From Armatimonadota bacterium (GTDB lineage: Bacteria; Armatimonadota; Zipacnadia; JAUWAU01), in the NCBI GenBank assembly GCA_030601885.1, contig JAUWAU010000044.1:1-47216 (forward strand): DNA of 47,216 nucleotides, in the 5' to 3' direction. Positions 15,558 through 23,242 of this stretch are shown here, piece by piece. Position 1 is the first letter of the stretch. Each line of letters starts with the position of its first letter. The translations under genes and the position numbers were made by a program. The notes below the pieces were generated by a model. That model worked only from the letters and a program-made list of their open reading frames with translations. It ran no database searches and was not told the origin of the DNA.

Positions 15558-16175
15558 ATGCAACGGATAGTGCTCGCCTCCGGCTCGCCGCGTCGGCGGG
15601 TGCTCTTGGAGCAAATCGGAGTCTCCTTCGAGGTGCTTCCGAGCGGCACTCCCGAGCTGACGGGAGCCAACGCCGGCCCAGAGGAGCACGTACAGCGGGC
15701 GGCAGTGTTGAAGGCATGGGGTGTGGCGCAGCACCTGGAGCCTGAGGCGATACTCATCGCCGCCGACACGGTTGTGTGCATCGACGGCGCTCTACTTGGC
15801 AAGCCGTCAGACGAGGCTCAGGCAGCCAAGATGCTGCGGCGGCTCAGTGGGCGCGCGCACACCGTCTATACCGGCCTTGCCGTGGGACGCGCTGGGGACG
15901 TGCCGAAGGCTTGCCCGCGCCTCGACCAATGGCGCCGATCCGGACTGGACACCGACCTCGCAGCTACGTGGGTGAAGTTCCGCCGACTTAGTCCTGCTGA
16001 GATCCGCTCGTACGTCGAGACCGGGGAGCCGCTGGATAAGGCGGGCGCATACGCAATACAGGGACGCGGAGCGCTGCTGGTGGAGGAGATCAGGGGCTGT
16101 TACTTCAATGTGGTCGGCCTGCCACTGGTGAAGCTGGCGGGCATGCTGGCGCGCTTCGGCATACGGCCGCTGTAG
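15558..16175 (+). CDS. maf: Maf-family nucleoside triphosphate pyrophosphatase
   Basis: This 205-residue Maf protein hydrolyses non-canonical or pyrimidine NTPs to NMP and pyrophosphate. Motifs seen are 'IVLASGSPRRRVLLEQIG' at the start, AADTVVCIDG, LLGKP, the 'HTVYTGLAV' block and 'DKAGAYAIQGRGALLVEEIRGCYFNVVGLPL' at the end. The ATG at 15558 gives the standard N-terminus; the frame is open 61 codons upstream, but that part lacks family similarity. It lies directly before mreB, an association common in many bacteria where maf neighbours shape genes. Confidence 0.93.
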   Translation: MQRIVLASGSPRRRVLLEQIGVSFEVLPSGTPELTGANAGPEEHVQRAAVLKAWGVAQHLEPEAILIAADTVVCIDGALLGKPSDEAQAAKMLRRLSGRAHTVYTGLAVGRAGDVPKACPRLDQWRRSGLDTDLAATWVKFRRLSPAEIRSYVETGEPLDKAGAYAIQGRGALLVEEIRGCYFNVVGLPLVKLAGMLARFGIRPL

Positions 16176-16237
16176 CGGCTCCCCGTGGGAGTGCGGATCA
16201 GCCGGGCGGGCATCCGGCCGGAACGAGTAGACCGAAA

Positions 16238-17260
16238 ATGGGCCGATTCAGTTTCATGCGAGCGCTTGCGCATGTGCGCCGGGACCTCGGCGTGGATCTG
16301 GGCACCGCCACGACGCTGGTGCACGTCCGAGGACGCGGCATAATGGTGTGTGAGCCGTCCGTCGTCGCCATCGACGTGGATACGCGACGGGTCCTGGCTG
16401 TGGGCGAAGAGGCGAAACGCATGGTCGGCCGGACGCCGAGTCGGATACACGCCATCCGGCCGCTCAAAGATGGGGTCATAGCCGACTTTGACGTCACGGA
16501 GGCTATGCTCTCGCATTTCATTCGCCGGGCGAATACCAGGCGCCTGCCGGGCTTCACCCGCGTCGTTGTGGGCATCCCGTCGGGCATTACGGAGGTCGAG
16601 CGCCGTGCCGTGGAGGGCGCGGCCCGGAGCGCGGGGGCATGGTGGGTGGAGATCATTGACGAGCCAATGGCTGCGGCGATCGGGGCGGGCATGCCCGTGG
16701 CGGAAGCCGTGGGCAACATGATCGTGGATATCGGCGGCGGCACGACGGAGGTGGCTGTCATATCCCTCGGCGGGATCTGCGCCCACGCATCCATTCGCAT
16801 CGCCGGCGACGAAGTGGACGAAGCCATCGCCGCCTATATCCGCCGCGAGTTCAACATGGCCGTCGGCTCCACCACGGCGGAGCAGGTCAAGATCAAAATC
16901 GGCTCGGCGTTCCCGCGTGAGGAAGAGCTGGAGATGGAGGTGCGGGGCCAAGACCTCATCACCGGTCTCCCACGAAGCATCAGGATAAACTCAGGAGAGA
17001 TCCGCGAGGCCATTTCTGAGCCGCTGTCAGCGATCGTGGAGGTGGTGAAGCAGGCGCTGGAAAGTACGGCGCCGGAGTTGTCCGCTGACGTGATGAACCG
17101 GGGTATCGTACTGGCAGGCGGCGGAGCGCTGCTGAGAGGCATCGATCAGCTCATCAGCGCCGAAACCAATATTCCCGTCTACATCGCTCAAGATCCGATG
17201 ACGTGCGTGGCGCTCGGGACGGCCCGGTACCTCGAGGAGCTCGACGGACTCGCACGGTAG
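16238..17260 (+). CDS. mreB: Rod-shape determining protein MreB (actin homologue)
   Basis: This 340-residue actin-like ATPase forms membrane filaments that guide lateral wall synthesis. The phosphate-1 loop is 'LGVDLGTATTLVHV', phosphate 2 is 'MIVDIGGGTTEVAVIS', the adenosine motif is 'VLAGGGALLRGID', and 'IIDEPMAAAIGAG' precedes phosphate 2. Length and order are standard. The N-terminal hydrophobic/basic 'MGRFSFMRALAHVRR' could help membrane binding. It heads the mreB-mreC-mreD-kds run, with mreC beginning eight bases after its stop. Confidence 0.96.
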   Translation: MGRFSFMRALAHVRRDLGVDLGTATTLVHVRGRGIMVCEPSVVAIDVDTRRVLAVGEEAKRMVGRTPSRIHAIRPLKDGVIADFDVTEAMLSHFIRRANTRRLPGFTRVVVGIPSGITEVERRAVEGAARSAGAWWVEIIDEPMAAAIGAGMPVAEAVGNMIVDIGGGTTEVAVISLGGICAHASIRIAGDEVDEAIAAYIRREFNMAVGSTTAEQVKIKIGSAFPREEELEMEVRGQDLITGLPRSIRINSGEIREAISEPLSAIVEVVKQALESTAPELSADVMNRGIVLAGGGALLRGIDQLISAETNIPVYIAQDPMTCVALGTARYLEELDGLAR

Positions 17261-17268
17261 GTAAAACG

Positions 17269-18114
17269 ATGTTGAAAAGGCCACTGCACCTGCGCGCCGA
17301 ATACCGGACTCTGGCCCTGTTGCTGTGCATCGCCGCCGGGCTCTCGGTCTGGCACACGCGCGCGGCGGCTGCCGGACACAGGGCCTGGCCGGAGGCGGCG
17401 GCCCGCCGGCTGCTCGGCCCCCTCCAATTCGCCTTCTCACAGGTCGCGGTCGCAGTCGGCGATGCCGTCAGCTCAGTGGCCCGCGCCGGCGCGTTGGCGC
17501 GTGAGAATCGGGAATTGAGGGCGGAAGTGGCCAGGCTGCAGACGGAAAAGACCAGTCTGCACGAGTACTTCAAGCGCTACAAGGCCATGACCGAGCAGCT
17601 CGGGCTCGATGAGGAGCCGGAGCTGGACGAATGCCCCGCCGTTGTGGTGAACCATTCGGCGCACAACTGGGTGCGCCGGATCGGGATCACGGTGAGCAAA
17701 GGTCGGCAGATCGCCCCGGGCGATGTGGTGCTCGCCGACGGAGCGCTCGTGGGACACGTCACCCGCACTGACAACGACGGGCGGCGGGGGACGGTGCAAC
17801 TGCTCCTGGACAAGGATCACTTCGTAGCCGGAATGATCCAGCGCTCGCGCAATTGGGGCATGATTCAGGGGCCAGAGCCCGCTGCCCCCGATCAGAACGT
17901 CCTGCGTATGGGCAACCTCTCCAGGGAGGCCGACGTCCGCGTTCACGACTGGGTCATCACGTGCGGGCGGGGCGGCATATACCCCAAGGGACTGCTCATT
18001 GGCGAGGTGGCCAGAATCGATCCGTGCCTCCCAAGCGATGTGTCTCAGAGCGCGACCATAAGGCCATCTGCCGACTTCGACCGACTCGAGTACGTTCTCG
18101 TTCTGCGGCGGTAA
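17269..18114 (+). CDS. mreC: Rod-shape determining protein MreC
   Basis: This 281-residue bitopic elongasome protein has an N-terminal transmembrane helix (about residues 13-32). A coiled coil follows ('LARENRELRAEVARLQTEKTSLHEYFKRYK'), then the paired beta-barrel periplasmic domain with 'VNHSAHNWVRRIGITVSKG', 'GDVVLADGALVGHV', 'VAGMIQRSRNWGMIQG' and 'WVITCGRGGIYPKGLLIGEV', all typical of MreC. The ATG at 17269 is eight bases after mreB. Confidence 0.94.
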   Translation: MLKRPLHLRAEYRTLALLLCIAAGLSVWHTRAAAAGHRAWPEAAARRLLGPLQFAFSQVAVAVGDAVSSVARAGALARENRELRAEVARLQTEKTSLHEYFKRYKAMTEQLGLDEEPELDECPAVVVNHSAHNWVRRIGITVSKGRQIAPGDVVLADGALVGHVTRTDNDGRRGTVQLLLDKDHFVAGMIQRSRNWGMIQGPEPAAPDQNVLRMGNLSREADVRVHDWVITCGRGGIYPKGLLIGEVARIDPCLPSDVSQSATIRPSADFDRLEYVLVLRR

Positions 18115-18121
18115 TTGCCCC

Positions 18122-18613
18122 ATGCCGGCGGCCATCATATTCGGGGTCTGTGTGGCTGTCGCTGCTGCGGCGCAGACGTCTCTTGTACCGCATCTGGCCA
18201 TCGGCGACATCAGGCCGAGTATCGTCATCGTGCTTGTCGCATGCGTCGCCCTGGTGCGCGGCCCCGTGACCGGGTGCGGGTTGGGACTCTTTGGCGGATT
18301 TCTGCTCGCCGCGCTCGATGGTCGGTCGATGGGCCTGGAGATCGCCGGCGCCATGGCGGCCGGCTTCCTCGCCGGCACGGTCCGCGGCAAGGTGTTCACC
18401 GAGCGCCGCACCATCGGGTTCCTTGTCGGACTGGGCTCCGTTGTGGTGGCTGAGCTGGTGTCCGGCGGCCTCGACCCGCCGGCACCGCCGCTGATATGGC
18501 TGCGAGTCATCGGACTGGAGGCAGTGTACAGCGCCATCTTTGCGGTGCCGTTGTACATTCTCGTCTGTTGGCTCGATCATTTACTTCCGGGACGATCAGA
18601 TGAGGGAATCTAG
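18122..18613 (+). CDS. mreD: Rod-shape determining protein MreD
   Basis: This 163-residue integral membrane protein has about five hydrophobic helices, including 'IRPSIVIVLVACVALV' and 'GCGLGLFGGFLLAALDG', followed by 'TIGFLVGLGSVVVAELV'. Sequence conservation in MreD is low, and the call rests on size, hydropathy and the position directly after mreC. Its last codons overlap the start of kdsB, indicating co-translation. Confidence 0.85.
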   Translation: MPAAIIFGVCVAVAAAAQTSLVPHLAIGDIRPSIVIVLVACVALVRGPVTGCGLGLFGGFLLAALDGRSMGLEIAGAMAAGFLAGTVRGKVFTERRTIGFLVGLGSVVVAELVSGGLDPPAPPLIWLRVIGLEAVYSAIFAVPLYILVCWLDHLLPGRSDEGI

Positions 18614-19442
18614 GTCTGCGCCACGCGTTGTAGGGATGATCCCGGCCCGGTACGGCTCCACTCGCCTGCCGGGCAAAGTTCTGGCAGACATCGGTGGGAA
18701 GCCGATGGTGCAGCACGTCTACGAGCGCGCCAGCCGGGCCCGCCTTCTCCAGGGCGTGCTCGTTGCCACCGACGATGCACGTGTGGCCGAGGCCGTCGAG
18801 AACTTTGAGGGCACGGTCGTAATGACATCTGCCGGGCACCGATCGGGCACGGATCGGCTCGCGGAAGTCGTCCGTGGCAGGCGATGCGATATCGTGGTTA
18901 ACATCCAAGGCGACGAGCCCCTCATCGACCCGGAGGCCATTGACGCAGCCGTGGAGCCGCTGCTGCAGGACCCCAACATACACATGAGTACGCTGCGGAC
19001 GCCGGTGCGCGATCGGGCAGAATACGAGGACCCGGCGGCCGTGCAAGTGGTGGTGGACCAGGAGGGCTTTGCGCTGTACTTCTCTCGCGCGCCGATTCCC
19101 TACTTCCGCATCGACGGCCCCGAGCGCGCTCAGAAGGGCGAAGTGTTCGCACATCCTGTCTCCGGGCTGGCCGCCTATAGGCACATTGGGCTATACGTGT
19201 ATCGCCGGGAGACCCTCCTGTGGCTCTCCGATCTCGAACCGACCCCGCTTGAGCTCACCGAGGGCCTCGAGCAGCTCCGGGCGCTGGCGAATGGCTGTCG
19301 CATCAAGGTCGTGGAGTATGAGTATGCGCCCATGGGTGTTGACACTCCGGAACAGCTCGAAAGAGTGCGGCGCCTCATGGAGAACCAGCATTCGATCCCC
19401 TCGCAGAGCCCCGCGAGCGCGGTGCAGGAGGACACGCCGTGA
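18600..19442 (+). CDS. kdsB: 3-deoxy-manno-octulosonate cytidylyltransferase
   Basis: CMP-Kdo synthetase (280 aa) activates Kdo with CTP before transfer to lipid A in the cytoplasm. Motifs: 'VVGMIPARYGSTRLPGKVLADIGGKPMVQHVYERA', 'VVNIQGDEPLIDPEAID', 'YFSRAPIPY', 'HIGLYVYRRETLLWLSDLEPTPLELTEGLEQLRALANG' and a terminal 'GVDTPEQLERVRRLM'. The C-terminus has about 20 extra polar residues. The start overlaps the end of mreD; the stop overlaps kdsA (GTGA). It marks the organism as LPS/Kdo-producing. Confidence 0.96.
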   Translation: MRESRSAPRVVGMIPARYGSTRLPGKVLADIGGKPMVQHVYERASRARLLQGVLVATDDARVAEAVENFEGTVVMTSAGHRSGTDRLAEVVRGRRCDIVVNIQGDEPLIDPEAIDAAVEPLLQDPNIHMSTLRTPVRDRAEYEDPAAVQVVVDQEGFALYFSRAPIPYFRIDGPERAQKGEVFAHPVSGLAAYRHIGLYVYRRETLLWLSDLEPTPLELTEGLEQLRALANGCRIKVVEYEYAPMGVDTPEQLERVRRLMENQHSIPSQSPASAVQEDTP

Positions 19443-20266
19443 CACGGGCCGTCAAAGTCCGTAACGTCGTCATCGGGGGCGGGGCGCCTCTGGTGCTGAT
19501 CGCCGGCCCGTGCGTCATCGAGTCAGAGGCAATGGCGCTGGAGACGGCCCACGCCGTGAAGGCAGTAGCGGCCGATCTGGGCCTGCCGTACATCTTCAAG
19601 TCGTCCTTCGACAAAGCCAACCGGACGTCGAGCACGTCCTTCCGTGGGCCCGGCCTTGCGGATGGCCTGAAGACGCTGGCTCGCGTGAAGCAGCAGTGCG
19701 ATGTGCCCATCACCACCGATGTGCATGCCGTGGAGCAGGCGGAGCCTGTCTCGCGGGTGGCGGACCTGATCCAGATACCGGCATTGCTCTGTCGTCAGAC
19801 GGATCTGCTGGTGGCCGCGGCCAAGACGAGGCGAGCCGTCAATATCAAGAAGGGCCAATTCCTCGCTCCCGAAGATATGGCGGGGCCGATCTCCAAGGTC
19901 GTCGCTGCCGGCAATGAGGACGTCATGGTGACGGAGCGCGGCCACGCCTTTGGGTACAACCGCCTGGTGGTGGACATCACGGGCCTGCCGACGATGCGGT
20001 CCCTGGGGTACCCGGTGATCTTCGACGCGACGCATGCCGTGCAGCGTCCGGGCGCAGCCGGCACGGCGAGCGGAGGTGACCGGGAGCAGGCGCCCGCGCT
20101 GGCCCGCGCGGCGGTGGCCGCAGGCGTGGACGGGCTGTTCGTGGAAGTGCATCCCGATCCGGACCGGGCGCTGTGCGATGGCCCGAACAGTGTTCGTCTG
20201 GTCGAGCTACGCCACATGCTCGAGCCGATAGTGGCGATCGATAAGGTTGTCAGAAGTCAGCTATGA
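19439..20266 (+). CDS. kdsA: 3-deoxy-8-phosphooctulonate synthase
   Basis: This 275-residue TIM-barrel enzyme condenses PEP and arabinose 5-phosphate to Kdo-8-phosphate. Features are 'LIAGPCVIESE', 'YIFKSSFDKANRTS', 'PITTDVHAVEQ', 'IQIPALLCRQTDLL', 'NIKKGQFLAPEDM', 'VTERGHAFGYNRLVVDI' and 'PVIFDATHAVQRPG'. The N-terminal cysteine in AGPCVIESE hints at the metal-dependent class, since metal-independent enzymes have Asn there. GTG start overlaps kdsB stop and the kdsA stop overlaps kdsD (ATGA). Confidence 0.96.
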   Translation: MTRAVKVRNVVIGGGAPLVLIAGPCVIESEAMALETAHAVKAVAADLGLPYIFKSSFDKANRTSSTSFRGPGLADGLKTLARVKQQCDVPITTDVHAVEQAEPVSRVADLIQIPALLCRQTDLLVAAAKTRRAVNIKKGQFLAPEDMAGPISKVVAAGNEDVMVTERGHAFGYNRLVVDITGLPTMRSLGYPVIFDATHAVQRPGAAGTASGGDREQAPALARAAVAAGVDGLFVEVHPDPDRALCDGPNSVRLVELRHMLEPIVAIDKVVRSQL

Positions 20267-21228
20267 TATTGGAGCAGGCGCGTCGGACACTCACCATCGA
20301 AGCCCGCGCCATCGAGCAGGTCGCAGAGAAGCTGGATGAGCGGTTTGAGACCGCAGTACAGCTCCTGCTGGAGAGCAAAGGTCGCGCTGTGGTTTGCGGC
20401 ATTGGCAAGTCGGGGGCCATCGGCCGCAAGCTCGCCTCCACCCTCGCCGGCACCGGCACCGCGGCGTTCTTTCTGCACCCGGCCGAGGCCGTTCACGGCG
20501 ACCTCGGCATGGTCACGGGCGACGACGTGGTGATCGTGCTGTCGCACAGCGGCGAGACGGAGGAAGTCCTGCGCATTGTGCCCCACATCAAACGTGTCGG
20601 CGCCAAGATAGTGACGCTGTGTGGCGTACCCACCTCGACGCTGGCGCAAGACAGCGACTGCTGTCTGGACACCAGCGTTGACCGGGAGGCGTGCCCGCTC
20701 GGCCTGGCGCCGACGGCCAGCACGGCGGCCATGCTGGCCCTCGGCGACGCGCTGGCGATGGCGACCATGGCCGCTCGCGGAATGACCGTCAACGATTTCG
20801 CCAGAATACACCCCGGCGGCACACTGGGGCGCAAGCTGCTGCTGCGCGTCTCGGACCTGATGCATTCCGGCGCCGACAACCCGACCGTCCCACCGGATGC
20901 GTCTGTGAGGGAAGCGTTGCTGGTGATGACGGCGTCCTCCCGACGCGGTGTTGTGAGCATCGTGGATCCGGAACAGCGCTTGCTGGGCATATTCACCGAC
21001 GGCGATCTACGCGTGCTGCTTAGCAACCGCGGCCCCGAGGCCATCAATCTGCCTATTTCTGAGGTGATGACGCGCCGTCCGACTGTTGCGATGCCGCAGC
21101 ACCTCGCCGCCGAAGCGGCCCGCGTGTTACAGGAGAACGCGTACGACAACCTGCCGGTGGTGGATGACGAGGGGCGGGCCGTGGGCATGCTCGACATCCA
21201 AGACGTATTGGAAGCGGGCCTCATCTAG
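20263..21228 (+). CDS. kdsD: Arabinose-5-phosphate isomerase (KpsF/GutQ)
   Basis: This 321-residue isomerase interconverts ribulose 5-phosphate and arabinose 5-phosphate, the first Kdo step. The SIS domain occupies residues ~1-180 with 'AVVCGIGKSGAIGRKLASTLAGTGTAAFFLHPAEAVHGDLG' and 'VIVLSHSGETEEVL'. Two CBS domains follow ('MHSGADNPTVPPDASVREALLVM' and 'VMTRRPTVAMPQHLAAEAARVLQENAYDNLPVVDDEG'). It overlaps kdsA by ATGA. The three Kdo genes form one translationally coupled unit downstream of mreBCD; kdsC (phosphatase) is not here. Confidence 0.95.
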   Translation: MILEQARRTLTIEARAIEQVAEKLDERFETAVQLLLESKGRAVVCGIGKSGAIGRKLASTLAGTGTAAFFLHPAEAVHGDLGMVTGDDVVIVLSHSGETEEVLRIVPHIKRVGAKIVTLCGVPTSTLAQDSDCCLDTSVDREACPLGLAPTASTAAMLALGDALAMATMAARGMTVNDFARIHPGGTLGRKLLLRVSDLMHSGADNPTVPPDASVREALLVMTASSRRGVVSIVDPEQRLLGIFTDGDLRVLLSNRGPEAINLPISEVMTRRPTVAMPQHLAAEAARVLQENAYDNLPVVDDEGRAVGMLDIQDVLEAGLI

Positions 21229-21263
21229 CTTGGCGGGGCATACGGCGGTGCTTCTCGCGGACC

Positions 21264-22007
21264 ATGGCCTGCCGGACGCTGACCATAATTCACACGGCGG
21301 ACTTTCATGCTCGGTTGACGCCGGAGAAGGCACAGCGACTCCGGCACATGAAGGTGCAGCACGAGAACTGTCTCTTGCTCGATACGGGCGACGCCGTACG
21401 GGCGGGGAATGTGTGGTTCACGCTGTGGCCTGATGCGACGCTGCAGCTCATGAGCCAGGCGGGGTACGATGCGATGGCCTTGGGCAACCGGGAGTATTTC
21501 TTCAGGAAGAGCATCATGGCCCGCAAGATAGCGCCTGCCCGGTTCCCGGTCCTGTCGAGCAACCTGGTGCCCAAATCCGGCGAGATCGCCACGCGCCGGC
21601 AGACGATCCTCTGCACCAGCAACGGGCTGCGGGTCGGCATATTCGCGCTCAGTCGGGAGATGATACGGCCCGGCAGCCTCTGGGATCGCTTCTCAGACTC
21701 ACTCTTCGTCTCCGTCGAGGGTGTCGTCAACGAGCAAACCGTCGATCTGCGGGCGAAAGCCGACTTGGTCGTTGTGCTGTCCCACCTGGGTCGATCGGCG
21801 GATGAGCAGCTCGCGCGATCTGACAAGGGAATCGACTTGTTGCTCGGCGGCCACGACCATCTGACGCGGAAGATAGCCCCCCAGTCGCCAGGGGGGGCGC
21901 CGTACGTCTCCTACCCGGGCGCCTTCGCCGAGACGGCGGCGGTCATAACGGTGGAGCTCGAGGGCGGAGCAATCCGAACGGCACGGAGCGACATAGTGCC
22001 CATCTAG
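21264..22007 (+). CDS. 5'-nucleotidase/UshA-type metallophosphoesterase, altered metal motif
   Basis: This 247-residue protein contains only the N-terminal calcineurin-like domain of the 5'-nucleotidase family. Motifs are 'IIHTADFHARL', 'LLLDTGDAV', 'AMALGNREYFF', 'VVVLSHLGRSADEQLA' and 'LLLGGHDH'. The usual GNHE is GNRE, so the histidine expected to stabilise the transition state is arginine; activity may be changed. There is no signal peptide and no C-terminal nucleotide-binding domain, so a cytoplasmic role is likely. It lies between kdsD and coaX in the same orientation; whether it replaces KdsC is speculation. Confidence 0.82.
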   Translation: MACRTLTIIHTADFHARLTPEKAQRLRHMKVQHENCLLLDTGDAVRAGNVWFTLWPDATLQLMSQAGYDAMALGNREYFFRKSIMARKIAPARFPVLSSNLVPKSGEIATRRQTILCTSNGLRVGIFALSREMIRPGSLWDRFSDSLFVSVEGVVNEQTVDLRAKADLVVVLSHLGRSADEQLARSDKGIDLLLGGHDHLTRKIAPQSPGGAPYVSYPGAFAETAAVITVELEGGAIRTARSDIVPI

Positions 22008-22016
22008 GCTGGCATA

Positions 22017-22808
22017 ATGCTCCTGGCACTCGACGTAGGGAATACGAGCGTGCACTGCGGACTGTTCGATGGCAGCGAGCTTGCCCGGCGATGGCGACTA
22101 CCCAGCGACAGAGCGCGGACGGCACGAAGCCTGCGGCTGCGTGCCGACGAGGCGAAGCACGTCACCAGCGCCGTCATGTGCTCAGTCGCTCCGTCGCTGG
22201 CATCGCACGTGGTTGAGCTGCTCGGCACACGCGCGGGCGTCGAGCCCATCGTCGTGCGGCGCGCGGCGCAATGTGGCATCCCGACGCGTTACGAGAGGCC
22301 GGAGACTGTCGGCATCGATCGCCTGGTGACATGTCGGGCCGCATATGAGCTCTGCGGCGATGCCGTGGTCGTCGTGGACGTCGGCACCGCTATCACGGTG
22401 GATGCCGTCTCAGTTGATGGCACGCACCTGGGCGGCGCCATTGCCCCGGGCATCGATCTGAGTGCTGCGGCCCTTGCGGAACGTGCCGAGCTGCTGAGGC
22501 CGTTCAAGCCGACACGGCCTGCCAGAACCATCGGCACTACGACGCCGGAGTGCCTCAACAGCGGCTTCGTCATCGGCTTCGCCGGGCTCGTGGATCACAT
22601 CGTTCGTGCCATGAACGAGGAGATGCACATCGCCGGCCTGTGCATCGCTACCGGCGGCCGGGCGCGCCTGATAGCGCCATGGTCCGAAGAGATCGAGCAT
22701 GTCGATGAGGCACTGACGCTGCAGGGGCTGCGAATAATCCATGACCAGGTCGTCTCCAAGTCGCGGCGGCGTTCGGCCAGTCGGCGCCGCCGGGGGGTAG
22801 GTGCCTGA
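22017..22808 (+). CDS. coaX: Type III pantothenate kinase
   Basis: CoaX (263 aa) phosphorylates pantothenate in the first step of CoA synthesis and belongs to the ASKHA fold. Seen are 'LLALDVGNTSVHCGLF', 'ERPETVGIDRLVTCRAAYE', 'VVVDVGTAITVDAV', 'GGAIAPGIDLSAAALAERAELL' and 'CIATGGRARL'. The C-terminus carries a short Arg-rich tail (SRRRSASRRRR), not part of the fold. It starts nine bases after the metallophosphatase and its stop directly meets the GTG of the next gene. Confidence 0.93.
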   Translation: MLLALDVGNTSVHCGLFDGSELARRWRLPSDRARTARSLRLRADEAKHVTSAVMCSVAPSLASHVVELLGTRAGVEPIVVRRAAQCGIPTRYERPETVGIDRLVTCRAAYELCGDAVVVVDVGTAITVDAVSVDGTHLGGAIAPGIDLSAAALAERAELLRPFKPTRPARTIGTTTPECLNSGFVIGFAGLVDHIVRAMNEEMHIAGLCIATGGRARLIAPWSEEIEHVDEALTLQGLRIIHDQVVSKSRRRSASRRRRGVGA

Positions 22809-23018
22809 GTGGCTGTCCTATTGTGTGAAAACCCGAAGTGCCGCGCCATCGGCCGCGGCGAGGGGCCACAGCGCTGCCCGCACTGCGATCACAAGCTCAT
22901 CTCGGAGTGCCGCAAGTGCGGCGCCGACATTCGCAGCAGCACGGACACCATGTGCTGGGCCTGCGGGGCCAAGTACAAGCTGCCGCGCCCGCTCCCGCCC
23001 AGCCTGCTCGGCCGCTAA
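22809..23018 (+). CDS. Small double zinc-ribbon protein
   Basis: This 69-residue protein is built of two zinc ribbons. Cysteine pairs are CENPKC, CPHC, CRKCG and CWACG, giving two four-cysteine sites. The GTG start immediately follows the coaX stop. There is no other domain, and the C-terminus is Pro/Leu rich. It may bind RNA or act as a small adaptor; function is unknown. Confidence 0.75.
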   Translation: MAVLLCENPKCRAIGRGEGPQRCPHCDHKLISECRKCGADIRSSTDTMCWACGAKYKLPRPLPPSLLGR

Positions 23019-23050
23019 CTCGCCAGGGGCGAGTGAGAAGCGCCCCCGGG

Positions 23051-23118
23051 TGGCACGGGTAGCTTGCTACCCGTGTTTGCGCGCCCAAGGCGCACGGGTT
23101 GGCTAGCAACCCGTGCCA
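23051..23118. repeat. REP-like double palindrome
   Basis: Two hairpins lie in the gap before the acyl-ACP reductase-like gene: CACGGGTAGC 23054-23063 with GCTACCCGTG 23066-23075, and GCACGGGTTG 23092-23101 with CAACCCGTGC 23107-23116. The whole unit is itself inverted (TGGCACGGGT with ACCCGTGCCA). The same GCACGGGTAGC palindrome recurs at 32475-32498, marking a dispersed family. It may also terminate the coaX transcript. Confidence 0.75.
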
Positions 23119-23242
23119 CACGGCTGCTGACTCGCCGACGATGGGCACACGTAGCGGGTAAGGGGGAGGACTTGGCGCCCGTCGCCCCGAAGCAGTGTCG
23201 GCAAACGGCTTCAGCATCGGCTCCTGGTTGGTGAGGTGTGCA

